Shown here: one piece after another, positions 27,229-36,556 of the stretch
Layout of the letters: every line of letters begins with the position of its first letter
How positions within the stretch are numbered: position 1 is the stretch's first letter
Source of the DNA: Falsirhodobacter algicola
GTDB taxonomy: Bacteria; Pseudomonadota; Alphaproteobacteria; Rhodobacterales; Rhodobacteraceae
Length of the DNA: 64,000 nt
Direction: 5' to 3'
Assembly: GCF_018279165.1 (NCBI RefSeq)
Contig: NZ_CP047289.1
Span: 2,053,001-2,117,000 of the forward strand
Position numbers and translations under genes: made by a program
The notes under the pieces: generated by a model
The model's database searches: none
Seen by the model: the letters and a program-made list of their open reading frames with translations, nothing else
What the model was told of the DNA's origin: nothing

Positions 27229-27737
27229 GCGAATTCAAACCGGTGCGCATTGCCGTGCTGAGCGTGTCGGACACCCGCACGCTGGACACCGACAAGTCCG
27301 GCAAGGTGCTGGCCGAACGCATCGAAGGCGCCGGCCATATTCTGGTGGAGCGGGTGATGGTCCGCGACGACCGCGCCGTCATCGCCGAGCATCTGCGCCG
27401 CTGGGCCGACGATCCGCAGGTGGATGTCGTCATCTCCACCGGCGGGACCGGGCTGACGGGCCGGGATGTGACCGTGGAGGCCCACCGCGATGTCTATGAA
27501 AAGGAGATCGAGGCCTTTGCGTCGATCTTCGCCATGGTGTCGATGCGGACGGTCGGCACCTCGGCGATCCAGAGCCGCGCGACGGGCGGGGTGCGCAACG
27601 GCACCTATATGTTCGCGCTGCCCGGAAGCTCCGGCGCGTGCCGCGACGGCTGGGACGAAATCCTGCGCCACCAACTCGATTCCACCAACGGGCCGTGCAA
27701 CCTCGTGGAGATCATGCCCCGCCTGACCGAACGCTGA
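27225..27737 (+). CDS. moaB: Molybdenum cofactor biosynthesis protein B
   Basis: A 170-residue MogA/MoaB-fold protein that adenylylates molybdopterin before metal insertion. The substrate loop STGGTGLTGRDVT is present near residue 67, with LSVSDTRTLDTDKSG at the N-terminus and FALPGSSGACRDGW near the end. The start ATG overlaps the glycosylase stop (ATGA), so the two are translationally coupled although functionally unrelated. Confidence 0.92.
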   Translation: MSEFKPVRIAVLSVSDTRTLDTDKSGKVLAERIEGAGHILVERVMVRDDRAVIAEHLRRWADDPQVDVVISTGGTGLTGRDVTVEAHRDVYEKEIEAFASIFAMVSMRTVGTSAIQSRATGGVRNGTYMFALPGSSGACRDGWDEILRHQLDSTNGPCNLVEIMPRLTER

Positions 27738-27755
27738 GGCGCGCGCGGCGCCCCG

Positions 27756-28544
27756 TCATCCGGCGGGGCAGCCGACCGTTTCGACCGCGCGGCCCCGACC
27801 CAGCACCGTCACCCGCAGGGCCGAACGGTCCAGCGCGAAGGGCCCGCCCGCCGGTGACACGAAATCGCTGGTCGCGATCAGGGTGCCGTCATCGCGCGTC
27901 ACCTCGGCGGGGGAGACCCAGATCGTCGGGTCCGCCGGTTCCAGCACCACCGTTTCATGCTGCCCCTGCGGCGGCAGCGACAGGCGGGCCGTGACCCGCA
28001 GGCCGTCCTCGATCGGGGAGATGGTGCAGGTGGCGGGCACATGCTGGCGGACGGGCTGATCGGCCAGCGCGGCGCGGATCGCCGGATCGTCCGCCCCCGC
28101 GCCCGACAGATCCGCCGCCAGCTGCACCGAGGCCGGAACGCAGACATCCGAACACACGCCCATATCCACCTCGGCCTGCACATGCAGCGGGCGGGAGGGG
28201 TCGCGCGGCGTCACCTCGATCGGCAGGACGAGCTGATGGTGATAGCCGATCGTCTCCATCCCGTTGGTCTGGAACACGTCGGGGATGGGCCAGTGAAAGC
28301 GGACCGCGCCGATGTTGCTGGAGCCGGACCAGTCGAATTCGGGGGGAATCCCCGCATCGCCGGGGCTGCGCCAATAGGTCTTCCACCCATCGGCGAGCGA
28401 GATCTGCACCGCCAGCATCCGCGTCCCTTCGGCCGTCTTCCAGCCCGGCAGGATCCGGGCCGAAACGAGATGTGACAGATCCTGCGCCACCACCGGAACG
28501 GAGGACGCGGCAAGGACAAGACAGGCAAGGACGGATCGCAACAT
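27756..28544 (-). CDS. Periplasmic DsbD-alpha-like thiol-disulfide protein
   Basis: A 262-residue exported protein. Residues 1-20 form a signal peptide ending VVAQ. The rest resembles the N-terminal DsbD/ScsB domain, with WKTYWRSPGDAG, IGYHHQLVLPIEV and the pair CSDVC in DMGVCSDVCVPA. No membrane or thioredoxin domain follows, so a separate membrane partner would be needed for thiol transfer. It converges on moaB. Confidence 0.78.
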   Translation of the reverse strand: MLRSVLACLVLAASSVPVVAQDLSHLVSARILPGWKTAEGTRMLAVQISLADGWKTYWRSPGDAGIPPEFDWSGSSNIGAVRFHWPIPDVFQTNGMETIGYHHQLVLPIEVTPRDPSRPLHVQAEVDMGVCSDVCVPASVQLAADLSGAGADDPAIRAALADQPVRQHVPATCTISPIEDGLRVTARLSLPPQGQHETVVLEPADPTIWVSPAEVTRDDGTLIATSDFVSPAGGPFALDRSALRVTVLGRGRAVETVGCPAG

Positions 28545-28636
28545 GGGGTGCAGGATATCCGCGCAGCGCCGAATGGAAAATCACTTTCCAGTCACGACCG
28601 GCTTGAGCGGGGTGCGGGGCGTTCCATATCAGAGGG

Positions 28637-29203
28637 ATGACGCAGGATCTCAATCTCTCGGGCGCTGTCCTGATCGCCATGCCGGGCATGGGGGATGATC
28701 GGTTCGACCGCTCGGTCGTGCTGATCTGCGCCCATTCGGATGACGGGGCGATGGGCCTCATCGTCAACAAACCGGCGGAGGAGCTGGCCTTTTCGGACCT
28801 GCTGGAGCAGCTGGACATCGACGGCGCCGACGAGGGGCGCGACATCCGCGTGCATCTGGGCGGCCCGGTCGAACGCGGGCGGGGCTTCGTGCTGCACAGC
28901 GGCGATTACGATTCCCCCGGCTCCATGACGATCGAGGGCGGCTTCGGCGTCACGGCGACGCTCGATGTGCTGCAGGCCTTGGCCGATGGCGGCGGGCCGG
29001 CGCGGGCGATCCTCGCGCTCGGCTATTCGGGCTGGGGGCCGGGGCAGCTCGAAGAGGAACTGGCCCGCAACGACTGGCTGATGCTGCCGCAGGCCGAGGC
29101 CGATCTTATCTTCGCCGAGGATGCGGGCGGCAAGTGGGTCAGCCACCTGCGCGCCCTTGGGGTGGACCCGCTGGTCCTGTCCCCCGCCGGTGGGCGCGCC
29201 TAG
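28637..29203 (+). CDS. YqgE/AlgH family protein
   Basis: A 188-residue soluble protein matching the YqgE/AlgH family (DUF179). Landmarks are [42 protein letters not shown] and [14 protein letters not shown]. The family has a conserved fold, but its molecular role is not settled. The start is ATG 28637; AGAGGG lies immediately before it, closer than usual. Its TAG stop shares the palindrome CTAG with the convergent adenine deaminase stop. Confidence 0.9.
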   Translation: MTQDLNLSGAVLIAMPGMGDDRFDRSVVLICAHSDDGAMGLIVNKPAEELAFSDLLEQLDIDGADEGRDIRVHLGGPVERGRGFVLHSGDYDSPGSMTIEGGFGVTATLDVLQALADGGGPARAILALGYSGWGPGQLEEELARNDWLMLPQAEADLIFAEDAGGKWVSHLRALGVDPLVLSPAGGRA

Positions 29204-30891
29204 ATCAGCGCAAAGGCGTCCACGTCCACCATGCCGCGATCGGTGATCTTCAGATGCGGGATCACCGGAAGCGCAAGGAAAGCGAGCTGCAGGAACGGCT
29301 CCTCCAACGTCACGCCAAGCGTGCGAGCGGCGGCGCGCAGGGCGATCAGCCGGTCGCGCACCTCCTCGAACGGCTCGAGGCTCATCAGGCCGGCGACCGG
29401 CAGCGCGAGTTCGGCCAGAACCTCCCCCTCCGCGACGACGACGAACCCGCCCTCGATCTCGCCGAGGCGGGCGACGGCCAGCGCCATATCCTCGTAATCG
29501 GCGCCGACCGCGGCGATGTTGTGATGGTCATGGCAGACCGTCGAGGCGATGGCCCCGCGCTTCAGGCCGAAGCCTTTCACGAACCCCGTGGCGATGTTGC
29601 CGTTGCGCCCGTGGCGTTCCACCACCGCGATGCGGATCAGATCGCGCGCGGGGTCGGGGCGTTTGTCGCCTTCGGTGGGCGCGATGGATTCGGTCAGATG
29701 CTCGGTGATGATCTTGCCGGGCAGGATGCCGATGACCGGCGTTTCCACGATGTTGCCGGGATGGCGGAAGGCGGAGGCATCGACCGCCGGGGCACGGACC
29801 GAGTTCCGCGCGACCGGCGCCGTGGTGCCGCGCGCGGCGAAGGCTTCTTCGTCGGCGATCACGCCGCCCGACAGCACCATGCTCGCCTTGCAGGATTCGA
29901 GCGAATCGATCACCGCGATATCGGCGCGCAGACCGGGCGCGATCAGGCCGCGATCCTTCAGCCCGAAGGCTTCGGCGGCCGAAAGGCTGGCGGCACGGTA
30001 CACGGCCAGCGGCGGGCAGCCGCGGGCGATCAGGGTGCGGATCATGTAATCGAGATGGCCATGCTCCTCGATGTCCAGCGGGTTGCGGTCATCGGTGCAC
30101 AGGCACAGATAGGGCGAGGTCCGCTCGGTCAGGATCTCGGCCAGCGCCTCCATGTCTTTGGAGACGGAGCCCTCGCGGATCAGCACGCGCAGCCCCTTGC
30201 GCAGCTTCTCGCGCGCTTCCTCGGCGGTGGTCGCCTCGTGTTCGGTGCGGATGCCGGCGGCGACATAGGCGTTCAGATCGCGCCCGCGCAGCAGCGGGGC
30301 ATGGCCGTCGATATGCCGCCCGGCAAAGGCCTCCAGCTTGGCCATGCAGCCCGGATCCTTCATCAGGACGCCGGGGAAGTTCATGAATTCGGCAAGGCCG
30401 ATGACGCGGGGATGATCGGCCAAGGGGGCCAGATCCTCGGCCCCGAGTTCGGCGCCCGCCGTCTCCATATGCGTGGAGGGCACGCAGGAGGAGAGGTTCA
30501 CGCGGATGTCCATCACCGTCTGCGCCGAGGCGTCGAGGAAGTAGCGGATCCCCTCCAGCCCGCAGACATTCGCGATCTCGTGCGGATCGCAGATGGCGGT
30601 GGTGACGCCGCGCGGGGTGACGCAACGGTCGAATTCGAACGGGGTCACGAGCGAAGATTCGATGTGCAGATGCGTGTCGATGAATCCGGGCACGAGGATG
30701 CGGCCGGTGCAGTCGATCTCGCGCAGGCCCTCGTAGCGTTCGAAGGTGCCGACGATGCGATCGCCGCAGATGGCCACGTCCATCTCCACCAACTCTCCGG
30801 TGATCAGGTCGAACACGCGTCCGCCCTTCAGCACGAGGTCGGCAGGGCTGGCGCCGCGTCCTTGGTCGATGCGGCGGGCAAGGTCGGTCAT
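29200..30891 (-). CDS. ade: Adenine deaminase
   Basis: A 563-residue amidohydrolase-superfamily enzyme that converts adenine to hypoxanthine and ammonia for purine salvage. The metal motif H-x-H is intact ([12 protein letters not shown]), followed by [25 protein letters not shown] and the late [11 protein letters not shown]. Length and motif order fit Ade. It is divergent from a DMT-family transporter with 73 bases between starts, a pairing compatible with control in common. Confidence 0.95.
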   Translation of the reverse strand: MTDLARRIDQGRGASPADLVLKGGRVFDLITGELVEMDVAICGDRIVGTFERYEGLREIDCTGRILVPGFIDTHLHIESSLVTPFEFDRCVTPRGVTTAICDPHEIANVCGLEGIRYFLDASAQTVMDIRVNLSSCVPSTHMETAGAELGAEDLAPLADHPRVIGLAEFMNFPGVLMKDPGCMAKLEAFAGRHIDGHAPLLRGRDLNAYVAAGIRTEHEATTAEEAREKLRKGLRVLIREGSVSKDMEALAEILTERTSPYLCLCTDDRNPLDIEEHGHLDYMIRTLIARGCPPLAVYRAASLSAAEAFGLKDRGLIAPGLRADIAVIDSLESCKASMVLSGGVIADEEAFAARGTTAPVARNSVRAPAVDASAFRHPGNIVETPVIGILPGKIITEHLTESIAPTEGDKRPDPARDLIRIAVVERHGRNGNIATGFVKGFGLKRGAIASTVCHDHHNIAAVGADYEDMALAVARLGEIEGGFVVVAEGEVLAELALPVAGLMSLEPFEEVRDRLIALRAAARTLGVTLEEPFLQLAFLALPVIPHLKITDRGMVDVDAFALI

Positions 30892-30964
30892 CGTCGTCTC
30901 CTTTGGCTTGCATGTGCAGGGGAACAGTGATGACGTGGGCCGTCAAGACGATAGGCCGCTTCCC

Positions 30965-31903
30965 ATGAATCCCCCCGCATCCCGTCCGCTGCGCGGCATC
31001 GCGCTGAAGGTCTGCTCGGTGCTGATCTTCATCATCATGGCATCGCTGATCAAGGCGGCCTCGGACCGGGTTCCCCCGGGGGAGGCGGTGTTCTTCCGCT
31101 CGTTCTTCGCGCTGCCCATCATCCTCGGCTGGCTGGCCATGCGGGGCGAATTGCGGACTGGCCTCCGGGTCGAAAGCATGCTCGGCCATGTCTGGCGCGG
31201 GGTGGCGGGAACGATGGCGATGGGCTTTGGCTTCAGCGCGCTGGCCTATCTGCCGTTGCCCGAGGTGACAGCCCTGAACTACGCCGCGCCGATTCTGACC
31301 GTGATCTTCGCCTCCATGTTCCTCGGCGAGGAGGTGCGGGCCTTCCGCCTCGGGGCGGTCGCGCTGGGCATGGCGGGGGTGATGATCGTCCTCTGGCCCC
31401 GGCTGACGATCCTGAACGGCGAAGGCGCGGACGAGGCGGCGGCGCTGGGCGCGATGCTGGCGCTGACGGGGGCGGTCTGCTCGGCGCTGGCGGGGGTGTT
31501 CATCCGCAAGATGGTCGCCACCGAAAAGACCTCGGCGATCGTGTTCTGGTTCACCGTCACCTCCACGGTGCTGTCGCTGACGACGCTGCCCTTCGGCTGG
31601 GTCGTCCCGACCGGGCCGGAGGCGGGGTGCCTCGTGCTGGCCGGGCTTCTGGGCGGCACGGCGCAGATCTTCATGACGCAGGCCTTCCGCGAGGCCCATG
31701 CCTCGCTGATCGCGCCCTTCGACTATGCCTCCATGATCTTTGCGCTGGCCATCGGCTATGTCTTCTTCGGCGAGGTACCGACGCTGGTGATGCTGGTGGG
31801 GGCGGCGGTGATCGTGACGGCGGGCTGCCTCATCATCTGGCGCGAACGTCGGCTGGGGCTGGAGCGCAACCGTCAGCGCAAGGCGATGTCGCCGCAGGTC
31901 TGA
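30965..31903 (+). CDS. DMT-family (EamA) transporter
   Basis: A 312-residue integral membrane protein with ten predicted helices in two EamA repeats. The first repeat covers about residues 10-145 (LPLPEVTALNYAAPILTVIFA in two parts). The second covers about 155-295 (ASLIAPFDYASMIFALAIGY). Members export amino acids or other metabolites. The start is ATG 30965; earlier in-frame starts lie antisense to ade. The substrate is unknown. Confidence 0.88.
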   Translation: MNPPASRPLRGIALKVCSVLIFIIMASLIKAASDRVPPGEAVFFRSFFALPIILGWLAMRGELRTGLRVESMLGHVWRGVAGTMAMGFGFSALAYLPLPEVTALNYAAPILTVIFASMFLGEEVRAFRLGAVALGMAGVMIVLWPRLTILNGEGADEAAALGAMLALTGAVCSALAGVFIRKMVATEKTSAIVFWFTVTSTVLSLTTLPFGWVVPTGPEAGCLVLAGLLGGTAQIFMTQAFREAHASLIAPFDYASMIFALAIGYVFFGEVPTLVMLVGAAVIVTAGCLIIWRERRLGLERNRQRKAMSPQV

Positions 31904-31934
31904 TCCTGCACCGGACGCGTCATTTTTCATCACG

Positions 31935-31972
31935 CCGCCGCCCGGATGCCGCCTCGGCGGGCAGGGCGGCGG
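31935..31972 (+). terminator. GC-rich two-stage hairpin after the DMT transporter
   Basis: Outer arms CCGCCGCCC (31935-31943) and GGGCGGCGG (31964-31972) enclose an inner stem, TGCCGCC against GGCGGGCA. It starts 31 bases after the transporter stop. No T-tract follows, so a terminator role is likely but not proven. Confidence 0.45.
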
Positions 31973-32032
31973 GTTCCCAGGCACGATGCGGGGGTGGGGC
32001 GGTTGCCATGCGCCCATAGGTTGCATTGGCTG

Positions 32033-32062
32033 ATCCTGTATAAAAATGACAAACGACAGGAT
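32033..32062. promoter_or_regulatory. Inverted repeat across the leader of the ABC ATPase gene
   Basis: ATCCTGT (32033-32039) and ACAGGAT (32056-32062) are perfect inverted arms 16 bases apart. A TATAAA (-10-like) overlaps the left arm, and the AGGA ribosome site of the next gene lies in the right arm. It could be a repressor operator or an RNA hairpin that hides the ribosome site. Confidence 0.4.
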
Positions 32063-32067
32063 ACCTG

Positions 32068-33711
32068 ATGAGCATGACCGATCCGGGCCCCGTGCCCGTA
32101 CCCGATCCCGATCCCGTGCTGTCCGTGCGCGGCCTTTCGGTGGCGCTGCCGGGCAAGCACGACCGCGCCTTCGCCGTGCGCGATGTCAGCTTCGATCTGA
32201 TGCCGGGGGAGATCCTCTGCATCATCGGTGAATCGGGGTCGGGCAAATCGGTGACGGCGAACACGGTGCTGGGCCTGCTGCCCGATGTGATGACCGTCGC
32301 GGCCGGCGAGATCGACTTCAAGGGCCGCGCGCTCCTGTCCCTGCCCGAGGCGGAGCTGCGCCGTCTGCGCGGGCGGCATGTCTCCATCATCTTTCAGGAC
32401 CCCCTGTCGGCGCTGAACCCGCTGATGACCATCGGTCAGCAGATCCGCGAGGTGCTGGACGCCCATGATGCGGGGCCGCCCGCCTCCCGCGCGGACCGCG
32501 TGGTGGAGATGCTGACCGAGGTGGGCCTGCCCGATCCCGCGCTGATCCAGCATCAGTATCCGTTCCATCTGTCGGGCGGCCAGCGACAGCGGGTGATGAT
32601 CGCGATGGCGCTGGCGCTCGATCCCGACGTGCTGATCGCGGACGAGCCGACGACCGCGCTCGATGTGACGACCCAAGCCCAGATCCTCGAGCTGATCCGC
32701 CGCATTCAGCGCCGCAAGGGCATGAGCGTGATGTTCATCACCCATGATTTCGGCGTGGTCGCCCAGATCGCGGACCGGGTGATCGTGATGGAGAAGGGCG
32801 ATCTGGTGGAGCAGGGGCCTGCGCGCGCCGTCCTCGATACGCCGCGCCATCCCTATACCCGCAAGCTGATCGCCGCCGTGCCCCGGATGCGCGACGAGGA
32901 TCGGCGGCGCGAGACGACGCGCCCCGTCGCCCTTCAGGTGTGCAACCTGCACAAGACCTACCGCACGCGCAGCGGCTTTCTGGGCCGGGTGCGCGAGGTA
33001 AAGGCGGTCGATGACATCAGCTTCACCCTCCACAAGGGCGAAACGCTGGGCATCGTCGGGGAATCGGGATCGGGTAAATCCTCCATGGGCAAGGTGCTGA
33101 TGAAGCTGATCTCCGCCGATTCCGGCGAGATCCGCTTTCAGGGGGAAAACACGCTCGCGCTGGACGAGGAGAACTTCCGCCCGCTGCGCCCGCGCATGCA
33201 GATGATCTTTCAGGACCCCTATGCCTCCCTGAACCCGCGCTTCACCATCGGGCAGGCGTTGACGGTGGGGCCGGCGGCGCACAACTTGCTGACCCGCCGC
33301 GACGCCCGCCTCAAGGCCGAGGCGCTGCTGGCGCAGGTCGGGCTCGACCCCTCGGCCTTCGACCGCTATCCGCACGAATTCTCCGGTGGGCAGCGCCAGC
33401 GTGTCGGCATCGCCCGCGCGTTGATGTTCGATCCGGAGGTGATCGTGGCCGATGAGGCGGTTTCGGCGCTGGATGTGTCGATTCAGGCGCAGGTCTTGGA
33501 ACTGCTGGACGAGATTCGGCGCGATCGAAAGCTGGCGATGGTCTTCATCACCCACGATCTGCGCGTCGCCAGCCAGATCAGCGACGACATTCTGGTGATG
33601 CATCGCGGCAAGATGGTGGAATACGGCCCGCCCTCGCAGATCTTCCGCGCGCCGCAACACCCCTATACCCGCGCGCTGGTGGGCGCGATTCCGGGCGCCG
33701 ACGCGGCCTGA
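32068..33711 (+). CDS. Peptide-type ABC transporter, fused double ATPase (DppD-DppF/YejF-like)
   Basis: A 547-residue cytoplasmic protein with two complete ABC ATPase domains, as in YejF. Domain 1 has Walker [12 protein letters not shown] (54-64), [12 protein letters not shown], signature LSGGQRQRV and Walker [13 protein letters not shown]. Domain 2 has Walker [12 protein letters not shown] near 333, [12 protein letters not shown], signature FSGGQRQRV and [12 protein letters not shown]. Both have the OppD/F C-terminal feature HPYTR. It should power the permeases at 38282-40133. A strong terminator follows, so it is a separate transcript from the rest of the cluster. Confidence 0.93.
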   Translation: MSMTDPGPVPVPDPDPVLSVRGLSVALPGKHDRAFAVRDVSFDLMPGEILCIIGESGSGKSVTANTVLGLLPDVMTVAAGEIDFKGRALLSLPEAELRRLRGRHVSIIFQDPLSALNPLMTIGQQIREVLDAHDAGPPASRADRVVEMLTEVGLPDPALIQHQYPFHLSGGQRQRVMIAMALALDPDVLIADEPTTALDVTTQAQILELIRRIQRRKGMSVMFITHDFGVVAQIADRVIVMEKGDLVEQGPARAVLDTPRHPYTRKLIAAVPRMRDEDRRRETTRPVALQVCNLHKTYRTRSGFLGRVREVKAVDDISFTLHKGETLGIVGESGSGKSSMGKVLMKLISADSGEIRFQGENTLALDEENFRPLRPRMQMIFQDPYASLNPRFTIGQALTVGPAAHNLLTRRDARLKAEALLAQVGLDPSAFDRYPHEFSGGQRQRVGIARALMFDPEVIVADEAVSALDVSIQAQVLELLDEIRRDRKLAMVFITHDLRVASQISDDILVMHRGKMVEYGPPSQIFRAPQHPYTRALVGAIPGADAA

Positions 33712-33734
33712 GGCGGCCACGAGGCGAATCCCCG

Positions 33735-33758
33735 AAGGGCGGCTGCGGCCGCCCTTTT
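33735..33758 (+). terminator. Rho-independent terminator after the ABC ATPase gene
   Basis: Perfect 9-base arms AAGGGCGGC (33735-33743) and GCCGCCCTT (33748-33756) with a TGCG loop end in four Ts (33755-33758). It begins 24 bases after the ATPase stop and separates that gene from the MarR-led operon. Confidence 0.8.
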
Positions 33759-33843
33759 GCATGTCGGCCCGCCGTTCGCCCTCTGCTTCGATTTTCCACA
33801 ACCTGCGGATGAGGGCGCCCGCTTCTGCGCGGTTTCTGCGCAA

Positions 33844-33862
33844 TAGTTGTTTTTCACAACTA
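33844..33862. promoter_or_regulatory. Palindromic operator, probably of the downstream MarR regulator
   Basis: TAGTTGTTTTTCACAACTA is a perfect inverted repeat (7-base arms, 5-base centre), AT-rich against a GC-rich background. Its length and its TTG/CAA arms are typical of MarR-family operators. It lies about 60-80 bases before marR. A similar half-site, TTTTCCACAAC, is at 33792-33802. TTCTGCGC is repeated directly at 33823 and 33834. Confidence 0.65.
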
Positions 33863-33924
33863 ATTCCGGGGGGCGTTTTGCCTTTCCCTTGTCCGGGGTG
33901 GGCGCGGCATCCGTCATGGGCGGT

Positions 33925-34443
33925 ATGACAGGACACGCGCATTCCTTTGGCCGTCCCGAACCGGATGGCGACAGCCCCGGCCTCGAGATTGCGGGCCTGC
34001 GGATCGACGTGCTGGAAGGCGCGTTTAGCTGGTTCATCCGCTCTCTCGATGGGGCGGTGTCGCGGGATCTGGACCGGCGCATGGCGCATCTGGAGATCGC
34101 GCGCGGCAAGGGCAAGATCACGGCCCTGCTGCTGGTGGACCGCTATCCAGGCATCCGCCCGTCGCAGATCGCCGACGTGCTGATGCGCGACCGCCCTGCG
34201 GCGGGCCGCATCATCGACACGCTGGTGGGGGCGAAGGTCATCCGCCGCGAATGCGCCCCCGACGATCAGCGCGCCCATGCCCTGTTCGTCACCCCCCGCG
34301 GCCATGCCTTGGCCGACGAGGTGCGCGACATCGTCCGCGAGCAGGAGCGCGACTTCTTCAACTTCATCGACCCCGAGGAGCGGGAGCAGTTCATGGGCCT
34401 GCTCCGCCGGGTCTATATGCAGATGAGGGCAGGATGGGATTGA
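33925..34443 (+). CDS. MarR-family transcriptional regulator
   Basis: A 172-residue winged-helix regulator. The DNA-binding part has RYPGIRPSQIADVLMRDRPAAGR as helix-turn-helix (split here: IRPSQIADVL and RPAAGRIIDTL). The wing AKVIRRECAPDDQRAHALFVT follows. Dimerisation helices flank it. The start could be ATG 33925 or ATG 33916; a TTG at 33847 lies inside the putative operator and is rejected. It overlaps the SDR gene as TGATG and probably controls the cluster through the palindrome upstream. Confidence 0.85.
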   Translation: MTGHAHSFGRPEPDGDSPGLEIAGLRIDVLEGAFSWFIRSLDGAVSRDLDRRMAHLEIARGKGKITALLLVDRYPGIRPSQIADVLMRDRPAAGRIIDTLVGAKVIRRECAPDDQRAHALFVTPRGHALADEVRDIVREQERDFFNFIDPEEREQFMGLLRRVYMQMRAGWD

Positions 34444-35144
34444 TGGAAGGGCGCGTGGCCCTGATCTCGGGCGGGGGGCGCGGCATCGGGGCCGCCATCG
34501 CACAGGCACTGCTGGGGGCGGGGTGGAACGTCTCGCTCGGGATGCGGACGCCGCAGATGCCCGATTGGGCGAGCGACATGCCGGACCGCGTGCAAACCGT
34601 CCCCTATGACGCGGCGGACCCGGACGCCGCCACCCGCTGGCAGGGCGCCGCCATGGCCCGTTTCGGCCGGATCGACGCGGTGATCGCCAATGCCGGCGTG
34701 ATGGTGCCGCAGACGGTGGTGGACATCACCGATGCCGACATGGCGCATCTTCTGGAGATCAACGTGCACGCGCCACGCCGCCTTGCCGCCGCCTGTTGGG
34801 AGGCGCTTGCGGCCTCGGGGCGGGGGCGGGTCGTGCTGATGGGGTCCTTGTCGGGCAAGCGCGTGAAATCGGCGCGTGCCGGATCCTATGCCGTGTCGAA
34901 ATTCGCGGTGGTGGGGCTGGCCCATGCCCTGCGCCATGCGGGCTATGACCAAGGCATCCGCGCGGTCGCCGTCTGCCCCGGCTATGTCGCCACCGACATG
35001 GCCGCCGGCCTGACCGACCGCCCCGCAGCGGCCATGACGCAGCCGGGCGATATCGCCCGCGCCGTCGCCCTGCTGATCGATCTGCCCAACGAGGCCAGCG
35101 TGGCCGAGTTCTGCATCAACTGCCAGCTTGAGGAGTCCTTCTGA
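34443..35144 (+). CDS. Short-chain dehydrogenase/reductase
   Basis: A 233-residue NAD(P)-dependent oxidoreductase with a Rossmann fold. The cofactor motif is SGGGRGIGAA near residue 10, and NAG is in VIANAGVM. Catalytic residues are Ser in LMGSLSG and the pair Y-x-x-x-K in SYAVSKFA. The start is ATG 34443, overlapping marR; ATG 34434 three codons earlier is also possible. It precedes a FAD oxidoreductase by one base, so it probably acts on an alcohol or carbonyl in the same pathway. Confidence 0.87.
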   Translation: MEGRVALISGGGRGIGAAIAQALLGAGWNVSLGMRTPQMPDWASDMPDRVQTVPYDAADPDAATRWQGAAMARFGRIDAVIANAGVMVPQTVVDITDADMAHLLEINVHAPRRLAAACWEALAASGRGRVVLMGSLSGKRVKSARAGSYAVSKFAVVGLAHALRHAGYDQGIRAVAVCPGYVATDMAAGLTDRPAAAMTQPGDIARAVALLIDLPNEASVAEFCINCQLEESF

Positions 35145-35145
35145 C

Positions 35146-36477
35146 ATGCCCGGTCCCTTCGTCGTCCCGTTCCATGGTGATACCGACCTGCCGCAGAAGG
35201 TGGATGTGGTGGTCATCGGCGGGGGCATCATCGGCGCCTCGACCGCGCTGGAACTGGCCGAAAGCGGCCTGAAGGTCGCGCTCTGCGAAAAGGGCGGCAT
35301 CGGGCACGAACAGTCCAGCCGCAACTGGGGCTGGGTGCGCGTCAGCCGCCGCGACCCGCGCGAGATCCCCCTGATGCTGAAGGCGCTGGAGATATGGCCG
35401 ACGCTCGCCGAACGCACCGGGCGCGATCTGGGCTTCACGCGCAGCGGTATCGCCTTTGCCTGCCGGACGGATGCGGATGTCGCCAAGCACGAAAAATGGC
35501 TGGGCATCCTGCGCGATTACGGGGTCGACAGCCACATGGTCATGGGCGCCGCGCTGGACGGTCTGTTCCCCGGCGCGCAGCTTGGGGTGAAGGGCGTGCT
35601 GCACACCCCCGACGACGCGCGGGCCGAACCCCAGCGCGCCGCCCCCGCCATCGCCGAAGCCGCCCGTGCGCGCGGGGCCCATGTGCTGACCGAATGCGCC
35701 GTCCGCGGGATCGAGACGCAGGCCGGGGCCGTCTGCGGCATCGTGACCGAGCGCGGCCCCATCGCCTGCGAGCAGGTGGTGCTGGCGGGCGGGGCGTGGT
35801 CCAGCCTCTTTGCGCGCAACAGCGGGCTGCGGCTGCCGCAACTGAAGGTGAAGAACTCGGTCATCCGCACGAAGCCGCTGGCGGGCGGGCCGGAATGCGC
35901 CCTCTGGGCCGACCGTTTCGCGCTGCGCAAGCGGGCCGATGGCGGTTACACCATCGCCGTCGGATCGCGCAACATCGCCGATATCGTGCCCGATAGCTTC
36001 CGTTTCATGCGCGAGTTCATGCCCGCGCTGAAGGGCGAATGGAAGGCGCTGGTGTTCCGCGCGGGGCTGCGCTCCCTCGACGAGGCGCGGATCCCCAACC
36101 GCTGGGCGCTGGATGAGGCGAGCCCCTTCGAATACGACCGCGTCCTCGATCCCAAGCCCGCGACCGGCTTTCAGGACCGCGCGCTGGAGGAGTTGCGCCG
36201 CGTCTATCCGATCTTCGCCAAAGCCGAGATCGCGCAACGCTGGGCCGGGGCGATCGACGTGACCCCCGATGCGATCCCGGTGATCTCTCCGATCGAGGCG
36301 ATCCCGGGCTTCCACATCGCCACCGGCTTTTCGGGGCATGGCTTCGGCATCGGACCGGCGGCGGGGCGACTGGCGGCGGACCTCGTGATCGGCCGCGCCC
36401 CGCTGGTCGATCCCGCACCCTTCCGGTTCAGCCGGTTCACCGACGGCTCGCGGATCGAGATCCTCAGCGGGTTCTGA
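35146..36477 (+). CDS. FAD-dependent oxidoreductase, DAO family (copy A)
   Basis: A 443-residue flavoprotein of the D-amino-acid-oxidase/glycine-oxidase superfamily, which oxidises amines or N-substituted amino acids. The FAD motif VVVIGGGIIGASTALELA is at about residues 22-39, and EQSSRNWGWVR follows near 57. The C-terminal FAD loop is TGFSGHGFGIGPAAGRLAAD. The start is ATG 35146, with AGGAG ten bases upstream. It is paralogous to the protein at 40172-41524. The substrate is unknown; the transporter next to it suggests an imported peptide-, amine- or opine-like compound. Confidence 0.88.
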   Translation: MPGPFVVPFHGDTDLPQKVDVVVIGGGIIGASTALELAESGLKVALCEKGGIGHEQSSRNWGWVRVSRRDPREIPLMLKALEIWPTLAERTGRDLGFTRSGIAFACRTDADVAKHEKWLGILRDYGVDSHMVMGAALDGLFPGAQLGVKGVLHTPDDARAEPQRAAPAIAEAARARGAHVLTECAVRGIETQAGAVCGIVTERGPIACEQVVLAGGAWSSLFARNSGLRLPQLKVKNSVIRTKPLAGGPECALWADRFALRKRADGGYTIAVGSRNIADIVPDSFRFMREFMPALKGEWKALVFRAGLRSLDEARIPNRWALDEASPFEYDRVLDPKPATGFQDRALEELRRVYPIFAKAEIAQRWAGAIDVTPDAIPVISPIEAIPGFHIATGFSGHGFGIGPAAGRLAADLVIGRAPLVDPAPFRFSRFTDGSRIEILSGF

Positions 36478-36489
36478 TCCGTCCCCTCT

Positions 36490-36514
36490 GGCGCGCGAAT
36501 CGCAAGCGCGCGCC
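36490..36514 (+). repeat. Hairpin between oxidoreductase A and the substrate-binding protein gene
   Basis: Arms GGCGCGCG (36490-36497) and CGCGCGCC (36507-36514) enclose 9 bases. No T-tract follows. It may weaken read-through or mark an RNA-processing site before the abundant binding-protein message. Confidence 0.45.
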
Positions 36515-36556
36515 GTCCTTCCTCGATCTTGCGAGACAACAACAGGGAATGACACC

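Noticed and set aside
33847-33924. TTG start at 33847 for the MarR protein
   Set aside because: It lies inside the putative operator, has no ribosome site and adds a tail without homology.
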